The notes below the pieces were generated by a model. It was not told the origin of the DNA. It worked only from the letters and a program-made list of their open reading frames with translations, and ran no database searches. Source: Heliomarina sp018223035 (GTDB lineage Bacteria; Pseudomonadota; Alphaproteobacteria; Rhodobacterales; Rhodobacteraceae). From it: a DNA stretch of 64,000 nucleotides. The DNA lies in contig JAAEZD010000001.1 of the NCBI GenBank assembly GCA_018223035.1, positions 186,001 through 250,000 of the forward strand, read 5' to 3'. A program made the translations under genes and the position numbers. Shown in pieces: positions 52,532 through 59,439 of the stretch; position 1 is the stretch's first letter; the number at the start of each line of letters is the position of its first letter.

Positions 52532-53053
52532 ATGTTGTCAGGAAACACTCTCGTGCTAGGAGGCGCCGCTTCCGGAAAATCATCGCATGCAGAAACCCTT
52601 TTAAATCAATGCCCTGAAGAACTAATCTATTTGGCATCGGCTGAATGGTACGATGACGAGATGCGCGAGAAGGTTAACATTCACATCGCCCGGCGCGGCC
52701 CGCGCTGGACCACGATCGAGGAACCTCTGGCCGCGGCCGCCGTCATCGCCGCGCTTGAGCCGGGCCAGGTCTGTCTCTTTGACTGCGCCACGCTCTGGCT
52801 CAGCAACCACATGCTTGCCGAAAACGACATCGCCTATGAACAGGAAAGATTGCTGGCCGCCCTCAACACCTCCGCCGTGCCGGTCGTCATCGTCAGCAAC
52901 GAGGTCGGACAGGGCATTGTCCCCGACACCCCGCTTGGCCGTCGCTTTCGCGAGGCACAGGGGCGGTTGAACATCGCCCTTGCGGCGCAGGCCGCCCGGG
53001 TCGTCCACGTGGTTGCGGGCATCCCCCGGACGCTCAAAGGCGACGCCCTGTGA
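52532..53053 (+). CDS. cobU: Adenosylcobinamide kinase/adenosylcobinamide-phosphate guanylyltransferase
   Basis: A 173-residue enzyme of cobalamin nucleotide-loop assembly. The P-loop is LVLGGAASGKSSHAETLL, followed by a CobU-type hinge (LASAEWYDDEMREKVNIHIA) and the conserved RRGPRWTTIEEPL and VSNEVGQGIVPDTPLGRRFR. Its stop overlaps the GTG start of the CobC-like gene by four bases (GTGA), supporting a cobalamin salvage pair. Other cobalamin genes are not in the window. Confidence 0.94.
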   Translation: MLSGNTLVLGGAASGKSSHAETLLNQCPEELIYLASAEWYDDEMREKVNIHIARRGPRWTTIEEPLAAAAVIAALEPGQVCLFDCATLWLSNHMLAENDIAYEQERLLAALNTSAVPVVIVSNEVGQGIVPDTPLGRRFREAQGRLNIALAAQAARVVHVVAGIPRTLKGDAL

Positions 53054-53628
53054 CGCGGTTGTTTCTGGTCCGTCACGGCCCGACCCATGCAAAGTCGATG
53101 GTGGGATGGTCCGACCTGCCCGCCGATCTCAGCGATCTGGCCCAGATTGACCGTCTGTCCGGCTACCTCCCTTCCGACGCGCTTGTCGTTTCCTCCGATC
53201 TCCTACGCTCCACTGCCACGGCAGATGCCATTCAGGGCAGTCGCCAGCGGCTGAACCACCGCCCGGAACTGCGCGAGATCCATTTCGGCCAATGGGAGCT
53301 GCGCAGCGCCGCCGAGATCGAAGCCGAAGATGCCGCGCTCGCCCGCGCCTATTGGGAAACGCCCGGCGATATTCGACCGCCCGGCGGCGAAAGCTGGAAT
53401 GACGCGCGTGCGCGTATAGATCCGGGCATCGACCGCCTCATCGCCAAACATACGGGCCGCGATCTTGTTGTCGTTGTCCATTTCGGCGTGATCCTGACCC
53501 AGCTTCAGCGGGCCCATGACATCTCGGCCTACGAGGTGCTCGGCCAGCGCATCGACAACCTGTCCGTTACCGAAATCTCCCTTCGCGACGGCCAATGGTC
53601 CGTCGGCGCGATCAATCACCTGCCGTGA
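53050..53628 (+). CDS. Histidine phosphatase, CobC-like (alpha-ribazole phosphatase candidate)
   Basis: A 192-residue histidine phosphatase of the phosphoglycerate-mutase fold. The RHG motif is LFLVRHGPTHAKSMVGWSDL, the second Arg/Glu pair is in LREIHFGQWELRSAAEIEAE and the second catalytic His in VVVVHFGVILTQLQRAHDI. The gene uses a GTG start coupled to cobU, which supports removal of phosphate from alpha-ribazole-5-phosphate in cobalamin synthesis rather than a glycolytic role. Confidence 0.85.
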   Translation: MTRLFLVRHGPTHAKSMVGWSDLPADLSDLAQIDRLSGYLPSDALVVSSDLLRSTATADAIQGSRQRLNHRPELREIHFGQWELRSAAEIEAEDAALARAYWETPGDIRPPGGESWNDARARIDPGIDRLIAKHTGRDLVVVVHFGVILTQLQRAHDISAYEVLGQRIDNLSVTEISLRDGQWSVGAINHLP

Positions 53629-53688
53629 TGCCCCCGCGCACAAAAGGTCGCTTTACTGGATTTCCCGGATCCGCATAGCTTCACTGAT

Positions 53689-54384
53689 ATGACATATGAC
53701 CTTTATATCGGCGACCGTTCCTTTTCCAGCTGGTCCCTGCGCGGCTGGCTGATGTTCGACAAGTTCGCAATCCCCGTCCGCCCGCATATGATCGGGCTTT
53801 ATTCCGGCACCATGGCGCAGGACATGGCACCGCTCGCCCCTGCACGGCTCGTTCCAGCAATGCGCACCCCCGAAGGCACCGTGGTCGGCGAAAGCCTCGC
53901 GATGGCCGAAACCCTGGCCGAGCGCCACCCGGACGCCGGTCTCTGGCCCGCCGACCCGGCCCAGCGCGCCACGGCCCGCTGGCTCTGCGCCGAGATGGTG
54001 GGCGGATTCTCCGCCCTGCGCGGCGATTGCCCGATGCAGCTCTTGCGCCGCTATCAGGGATTCCAGCCGTCGGACAAGGTGCTTGCCGATCTGTCACGAA
54101 TCGAAACCCTGTGGGACCACGCGCGGAGGGTTTCGGGCGCAAAAACCGGCTGGCTCTTTGGCACCTATTCGCTCGCAGATGTGTTCTACACGCCGGTCGC
54201 CGCACGCATCCTTGTCTACGGCCTGCCCGTCAGCGCCGCTGCGAAAGAGTATTGCGAAGCGCTGGTCGGCGACGATTCCGTGCACAGGTGGTGTACAGAA
54301 GGTGCACAGGTATCATACGACCCTGAACCCTATAAGCTCGATCTGCCAAGCAGCCCCTTCCTGACGGAAGCTTCGGCAAGTTAA
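53689..54384 (+). CDS. Glutathione S-transferase family protein
   Basis: A 231-residue protein. The N-terminal thioredoxin-fold domain begins TYDLYIGDRSFSSWSLRGWL with the conserved Ser cluster, and then PEGTVVGESLAMAETLAERH, the usual cis-Pro and ESxA motif position. The C-terminal half is helical as in GSTs (FGTYSLADVFYTPVAARILV has the N-capping-box Asp). It would conjugate glutathione to an electrophile. It stands alone between the cob pair and comM. Confidence 0.87.
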   Translation: MTYDLYIGDRSFSSWSLRGWLMFDKFAIPVRPHMIGLYSGTMAQDMAPLAPARLVPAMRTPEGTVVGESLAMAETLAERHPDAGLWPADPAQRATARWLCAEMVGGFSALRGDCPMQLLRRYQGFQPSDKVLADLSRIETLWDHARRVSGAKTGWLFGTYSLADVFYTPVAARILVYGLPVSAAAKEYCEALVGDDSVHRWCTEGAQVSYDPEPYKLDLPSSPFLTEASAS

Positions 54385-54425
54385 CACTTCCTAAACCGGT
54401 GCGCCGTTAGCCATGAGTTGTTAAC
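54381..54425 (+). promoter_or_regulatory. CtrA half-sites upstream of comM
   Basis: TTAAC occurs at 54381-54385 and again at 54421-54425, the first followed at the right distance by the imperfect second half TAAA (TTAACACTTCCTAAA). The two lie 20-60 bp before the comM start. CtrA control of competence genes including comM has been reported in roseobacters (from memory), so these are candidate CtrA sites. Confidence 0.45.
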
Positions 54426-54442
54426 CAATCCGGGACAAACTC

Positions 54443-55951
54443 ATGGTGGCGCAAGCCTATTCGGTCGCGTTTCAGGGCATCGATGCCAAACTGGTCGAGG
54501 TTCAGTGCGCTGTCGTGCCCGGCTTGCCCGCCTTTTCCATTGTCGGCCTGCCGGACAAGGCAATCTCAGAGGCGCGTGACCGGGTCCGCAGCGCGCTCAG
54601 TGCAATGGCCATCGCCCTGCCGTCCAAGCGTATCACGGTAAACCTTTCGCCCGCCGATCTGCCCAAGGAAGGCAGCCATTTCGACCTGCCCATCGCGCTG
54701 GCCCTGCTGGTTGCCCTGCAGATCCTGCCCGCCGATGCGGTCGAAGATATCGTGGCCCTAGGAGAGCTGTCACTCGATGCGACGTTGGTGCCGGTGATAG
54801 GCGCCCTGCCTGCGGCGCTCACCGCCGCCGAGGAAAACCGCACCCTGCTGTGCCCCCGCGCCTCAGGAGCCGAAGCAGCATGGGTAAGCGCGACCCGCGT
54901 CATCGCCGCCGACAGTCTTGGTGAGGTCGTGCGCCATCTGACCGGTCAGCGCCCGCTCGACCCTGCCGAGCCGGGCGAAGTATCGCAGACCGCCTTTGGG
55001 CCTGACCTGAAAGAGGTGAAAGGCCAGGAACGTGCCAAACGTGCGCTCGAAATCGCCGCCGCCGGGCGTCATCACCTTATTATGGTCGGCACACCCGGAT
55101 CGGGAAAATCGATGCTGGCGGCAAGGATACCCGGCATCCTGCCTCCGCTTACCCCGGGCGAAGCGCTGGAAACCTCAATGATCCAGTCGCTCTGCGGCAT
55201 GCTGGACGCGGGCGGTATCAACCGCGCCCGCCCTTTCCGCGATCCGCATCACACCGCCTCGATGGCCGCGATTGTCGGCGGCGGCCGCAATGCGCGCCCC
55301 GGCGAAATCAGCCTTGCTCATAACGGCGTGCTTTTCATGGACGAATTTCCCGAATTCCCCCGGTCCGTGCTGGAAACCCTGCGCCAGCCGATCGAGACCG
55401 GAGAGGTGATCGTCTCGCGCGCCAACGCCCATGTGAAGTATCCCTGCAAATTCATGCTGGTCGCCGCCGCGAACCCCTGTAAATGCGGTTATCTTAGCGA
55501 TCCCGAGCGCGCTTGTTCGCGTGTGCCGCAATGTGGCGAGGACTATCTTGGCCGGATTTCCGGACCGCTGATGGACCGCTTCGATCTTCGGGTCGAGGTG
55601 CCGCCGGTACGTTTCACCGACCTCGACCTGCCTGCCAACGGTGAAAGTTCGGCAACTGTCACCGCTCGCGTAAAGGCGGCACGGGAAATTCAGGGTCAGC
55701 GCTATGCCGATCACCCCACAATCCGCCAGAACGCGGATATACAGGGCGATCTGCTGGAGAGCGTGGCAACACCCGATGCCGAGGGCCGCGCGCTTTTAAC
55801 CCGCGTGGCTGAACGTTTCGGCCTGTCAGCGCGCGGCTATCACCGGGTTCTGCGTACGGCCAGAACAATCGCCGACCTTGCGCAAGAGCCCGAAGTGCAA
55901 CGTGACCACGTCGCCGAAGCCATCAGTTTTCGGCTCTCCACAAAGACCTAG
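54443..55951 (+). CDS. comM: ComM-type Mg-chelatase-like AAA+ helicase
   Basis: A 502-residue ring-forming AAA+ protein that branches migrating DNA during natural transformation. The N-terminal fold starts AYSVAFQGIDAKLVEVQCAV and contains FSIVGLPDKAISEARDRVRS. Walker A is HHLIMVGTPGSGKSMLAARI, Walker B is NGVLFMDEFPEFPRSVLETL, and the zinc-finger-like FMLVAAANPCKCGYLSDPER with its Cys cluster follows. The C-terminal helical lid holds SARGYHRVLRTARTIADLA. Its stop overlaps the convergent gshB stop (CTAG). Confidence 0.94.
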   Translation: MVAQAYSVAFQGIDAKLVEVQCAVVPGLPAFSIVGLPDKAISEARDRVRSALSAMAIALPSKRITVNLSPADLPKEGSHFDLPIALALLVALQILPADAVEDIVALGELSLDATLVPVIGALPAALTAAEENRTLLCPRASGAEAAWVSATRVIAADSLGEVVRHLTGQRPLDPAEPGEVSQTAFGPDLKEVKGQERAKRALEIAAAGRHHLIMVGTPGSGKSMLAARIPGILPPLTPGEALETSMIQSLCGMLDAGGINRARPFRDPHHTASMAAIVGGGRNARPGEISLAHNGVLFMDEFPEFPRSVLETLRQPIETGEVIVSRANAHVKYPCKFMLVAAANPCKCGYLSDPERACSRVPQCGEDYLGRISGPLMDRFDLRVEVPPVRFTDLDLPANGESSATVTARVKAAREIQGQRYADHPTIRQNADIQGDLLESVATPDAEGRALLTRVAERFGLSARGYHRVLRTARTIADLAQEPEVQRDHVAEAISFRLSTKT

Positions 55952-56883
55952 GCGCAGCGCGCCTCGATAGCTTCCCAAATCTTGGCGGCCACATTGATCC
56001 CGTCGAACCTTTCAAGTTCCTGAATTCCGGTCGGCGAGGTCACGTTGATCTCGGTCAGGTAATTGCCGATCACGTCGATACCGACGAAAATCTGCCCCTT
56101 CTCGCGCAACAGCGGTCCGATCGCCGCGCAGATTTCACGGTCGCGGTCGCTCAGCGCGATCTTTTCCGGACGTCCACCCACATGCATGTTCGACCTTGTC
56201 TCACCCTTGGCGGGTACCCGATTGATCGCGCCCACCGGCTCACCGTCCACAAGGATAACGCGCTTGTCGCCATTGCTCACATCGGGCAGGAATTTTTGCA
56301 CAATCAGAGGTTCGCGCGAAAAGCCGGTGAACAGCTCGTGCAGCGACGACAGGTTACGATCATTCTCGTCCAGCCGGAACACTCCGGCGCCACCGTTGCC
56401 GTAGAGCGGCTTTAGGATGATGTCCCCGTGTTTCGCCTTGAATGCCTTGATAACCTCAAGATCCCGCGCGATGGTCGTCGGCGGCGTCAGGTCGGGGAAA
56501 TCCAACACCAGCAGCTTTTCGGGATAGTTGCGCACCCAGAACGGGTCATTCACCACCAGCGTTTCGCCTTTCAGCCGATCCAGCAGATGCGTCGCGGTGA
56601 TGTAATGCATGTCAAAAGGCGGATCCTGACGCAGCCAGACCACGTCGAAATCGCCAAGATCGACAGTCCGACGCTCGCCCAGCACGGCCGGGTCGCCATC
56701 GATCCGCTGCACGGTCATGTCATGGCCCCGGGCGGTTACCCGGCCCTCTTCGAACGCGAGGTGATCGGGGCTGTAGTAAAAAAGTTCATGCCCGCGCGCC
56801 TGTGCCTCTTCGGCAAGGCGAAAACTGCTGTCGGCGTTGATGTTGACCTCGGTGATCGGGTCCATCTGGAACGCGATTTTCAT
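55948..56883 (-). CDS. gshB: Glutathione synthetase
   Basis: A 311-residue ATP-grasp ligase joining gamma-glutamylcysteine and glycine. Motifs: IAFQMDPITEVNINADSSFR at the N-terminus, the ATP site DIILKPLYGNGGAGVFRLD, NGDKRVILVDGEPVGAINRV, and the C-terminal FVGIDVIGNYLTEINVTSPT. Length is standard. I chose ATG 56883; a GTG six bases upstream is possible. It is followed by an overlap with comM on the opposite strand and preceded by the yraN/rsmI pair. Confidence 0.96.
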   Translation of the reverse strand: MKIAFQMDPITEVNINADSSFRLAEEAQARGHELFYYSPDHLAFEEGRVTARGHDMTVQRIDGDPAVLGERRTVDLGDFDVVWLRQDPPFDMHYITATHLLDRLKGETLVVNDPFWVRNYPEKLLVLDFPDLTPPTTIARDLEVIKAFKAKHGDIILKPLYGNGGAGVFRLDENDRNLSSLHELFTGFSREPLIVQKFLPDVSNGDKRVILVDGEPVGAINRVPAKGETRSNMHVGGRPEKIALSDRDREICAAIGPLLREKGQIFVGIDVIGNYLTEINVTSPTGIQELERFDGINVAAKIWEAIEARCA

Positions 56884-56947
56884 GGGCACTTCCCCTGTTA
56901 GACTGCTCCGAATACATGGCGCGTCTCAGCAGGAGGTGCAATAACGT

Positions 56948-57319
56948 TCAGAACGCGCCAAAGGCGTTTTCGATGATTTCAAACTGACCCTGCGCATCGA
57001 CAAGCGCCACGTCAAAGCGCGACGGCGTCATTTGCCCGAGAGGCTGGGTGCCGAGAAACTGCGCCGCGCTGGCATAGATCCGTTCCATCTGGCGGCGGCT
57101 GAGCCGCTCGGCGGCACGGGCAATCGTGCAGGATTTCTTGACTTCGACAAAGATGATTTCATCGCCACGCTGCGCGATCAGGTCGATTTCGCCGGCCTTG
57201 CCGCGCCAGCGGCGCCGGGCGAGCGCGAAACCACGGCGCTCGTAATCCTGCGCGATCCTGTTTTCCGCCGATACCCCCGAGGCATGAGCGACCTGTCCCC
57301 GAATCTGCAACTGGTTCAT
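56948..57319 (-). CDS. yraN: YraN family protein (UPF0102)
   Basis: A 123-residue protein of the restriction-endonuclease-like YraN family. The family pattern is SAENRIAQDYERRGFALARR, RGKAGEIDLIAQRGDEIIFV and EVKKSCTIARAAERLSRRQM, in which the acidic-E-x-K nuclease-like residues are visible. Its role is not established. ATG 57319 starts two bases from the rsmI stop, so it is coupled to rsmI; this rsmI-yraN-gshB order is widely conserved in proteobacteria. Confidence 0.92.
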   Translation of the reverse strand: MNQLQIRGQVAHASGVSAENRIAQDYERRGFALARRRWRGKAGEIDLIAQRGDEIIFVEVKKSCTIARAAERLSRRQMERIYASAAQFLGTQPLGQMTPSRFDVALVDAQGQFEIIENAFGAF

Positions 57320-57320
57320 G

Positions 57321-58178
57321 TCACTTCTTTCCCATGTTGAGCGCCATCTGGTAGACCTTGCGACGCGGGACATCGTGCAATCGGGCCACCAGATCCGCCG
57401 CGTCGCGGACCGAATGTTCCCCGAGCGCCCTTTGCAGATCCTCTTCTATGTCAGTTTCACTAATTTTCTCCGAACGCGCCCGGTCCACCAGCAGAACCAC
57501 CTCGCCTTTCAGGCTTGCCCCGGCCAGTTCGGTCGCGAGTTCGCCGAGGGTGGCGCGGCGCACCTCCTCGAATTTCTTGGTCAATTCCCGGCACATGGCG
57601 GCCTGTCGTTCGCTGCCGAGTTCTTCGACCATGTCGGCAAGGCTTGCCGAAACCCGCTTGGGTGATTCATAAAACACCAGCGTGCCGGGGATATTCTTCA
57701 GCGCTTCGAGGCGTTTCTTCCGGGCCGTAGAGCTATTGGGCAGGAAACCGCCAAAGAAAAAAGCATCCGTCGGCAGGCCACCAAGCGTCAGCGCGCTCAG
57801 CAACGCCGATGGCCCCGGTGCGGTCGTCACAAGGTGCCCGGCTTCGGCGGCGGACCGGCTCAACTCGTAGCCGGGATCGGCGATCAATGGCATGCCCGCC
57901 TCCGAGGCATAGGCAAGCGACCGGCCCTCGGCCAGCTCGCTCAAGAGCCGCTCCTCCACGCCTTTGCCGCTGTGATCGTGATAGGCGATGATCCGGCGCC
58001 CGTTCAGCGGCACGCCGTGGATTTCCATGAGGTGACGCAGGCTGCGGGTGTCTTCGGCGGCGATCACATCGGCCGAGGCCAGGACATCCAGCGCCCGCAG
58101 CGTGATGTCGCGGGCCGTGCCGATTGGGGTGGCGACAAAATACAACCCTGGCGCCAAACTTACCGTTCTGTAATTCAA
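57321..58178 (-). CDS. rsmI: 16S rRNA (cytidine-1402-2'-O)-methyltransferase RsmI
   Basis: A 285-residue SAM-dependent tetrapyrrole-methylase-fold enzyme that methylates C1402 of 16S rRNA in the P site. Motifs are YFVATPIGTARDITLRALDV, SADVIAAEDTRSLRHLMEI, AYASEAGMPLIADPGYELSR and TTAPGPSALLSALTLGGLPT, followed by the C-terminal helical extension. The start appears to be a TTG at 58178. It is divergent from the PBP-activator lipoprotein, an arrangement common in proteobacteria. Confidence 0.94.
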   Translation of the reverse strand: MNYRTVSLAPGLYFVATPIGTARDITLRALDVLASADVIAAEDTRSLRHLMEIHGVPLNGRRIIAYHDHSGKGVEERLLSELAEGRSLAYASEAGMPLIADPGYELSRSAAEAGHLVTTAPGPSALLSALTLGGLPTDAFFFGGFLPNSSTARKKRLEALKNIPGTLVFYESPKRVSASLADMVEELGSERQAAMCRELTKKFEEVRRATLGELATELAGASLKGEVVLLVDRARSEKISETDIEEDLQRALGEHSVRDAADLVARLHDVPRRKVYQMALNMGKK

Positions 58179-58263
58179 CTCTGGACCCGCCTTGGATGAA
58201 GTCTATTATCCCCACCAAGTGAGGTGCGGAGCCAATCCGCCGTTTCGAGGGAGAGACAAGACC

Positions 58264-59439
58264 ATGTTCGCCGTTTTTGCCGGGGCCCGCAAGGCAGCCC
58301 TTCTTTGTGTAACCTTGGCTGCCGGCCTTGTTCTTTCCGCTTGTGACACCGCCGGTGTCGGCTCTGGCGGTCCGCGGATCGATACCTCGGCCCCGGTGCC
58401 CGTCGCGCTGCTCGTGCCGCGCGGGTCGGCCCAGTCGGGCGATGCGATCCTTGCGCAAAGCCTTGAAAACGCAGCACGTCTTGCGATTTCGGACCTGAAC
58501 GGCGTGCAGGTTGACCTGCGGGTCTACGATACCGCCGGAAATGCGGCGACCGCGGCGAATGTCGCCAATCAGGCGGTGGACGACGGCGCCAAGATCATCC
58601 TCGGGCCGGTCTATGCGGAATCCGCCAACGCGGTTGGTCTTGCGGTTGCCAATCGCGACGTCAACGTGCTCAGCTTTTCGAACAACCCGACAATCGCGGG
58701 CGGCAACGTGTTCATCCTCGGGCCGACCTTCGACAACACGGCCTCGCGGCTGGCCAATTACGCGGCCCGTCAGGGTAAGCGCAACGTGCTCGTGGTGCAT
58801 GGCAGCGACCTTGCCGAGCAGGCCGGGCGTGACGCGGTACAAAGAGCGCTTTCGCGGTCGGCCGCATCCTCGGTCGGCACCGTTGCCTACGAACAGTCGC
58901 AACAGGGCGTAATCGCGGCGATCCCGCGCATCAAGAGCGAGATCGAGAGCACCGGCGCGGATGCGATGTTTCTCACGGCCAATACCGCCGGGGCGCTCCC
59001 GCTCCTGACGCAGCTTCTGCCCGAAGCAGGCGTCTCCAGCCCTGCTACCCAGTTCATCGGTCTGACCCGCTGGGATATTCCATCGCAGACGCTGGAACTG
59101 CCCGGTGTGCAGGGGGGCTGGTTCGCGCTGCCCGATCCGGTGAAATCGGATCAGTTCCGCGCCCGCTATACGTCCTCGTTCGGCAATGCTCCGCACCCGA
59201 TCGGCAGCCTTGCCTACGACGGGATAGCCGCCATCGGTGCGCTCGTCGGTTCCGGCAACCCGAATGCGCTGAGCGGTGCAAGCCTGACACAGGGTGCGGG
59301 TTTCCAAGGTGTTGGCGGTATCTTCAGACTATTGCCTGATGGTACGAACCAGCGCGGCCTGGCGGTCGCGACGATTCAGAACAGACAGGTTGTTGTAGTT
59401 GACCCAGCCCCGGCAAGTTTCTCAGGCGCTGGCCTCTAG
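58264..59439 (+). CDS. Outer-membrane lipoprotein, penicillin-binding protein activator (LpoA-type)
   Basis: A 391-residue lipoprotein. The signal peptide ends in the lipobox LVLSAC (about residues 23-28) with Cys as the acylation site. The rest has a periplasmic-binding-protein-like fold (PVPVALLVPRGSAQSGDAIL, GAKIILGPVYAESANAVGLA, FIGLTRWDIPSQ), as in LpoA, which activates PBP1a from the outer membrane. GGGAGAG precedes ATG 58264. Its last 41 bases overlap the start of glnD. Confidence 0.87.
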   Translation: MFAVFAGARKAALLCVTLAAGLVLSACDTAGVGSGGPRIDTSAPVPVALLVPRGSAQSGDAILAQSLENAARLAISDLNGVQVDLRVYDTAGNAATAANVANQAVDDGAKIILGPVYAESANAVGLAVANRDVNVLSFSNNPTIAGGNVFILGPTFDNTASRLANYAARQGKRNVLVVHGSDLAEQAGRDAVQRALSRSAASSVGTVAYEQSQQGVIAAIPRIKSEIESTGADAMFLTANTAGALPLLTQLLPEAGVSSPATQFIGLTRWDIPSQTLELPGVQGGWFALPDPVKSDQFRARYTSSFGNAPHPIGSLAYDGIAAIGALVGSGNPNALSGASLTQGAGFQGVGGIFRLLPDGTNQRGLAVATIQNRQVVVVDPAPASFSGAGL

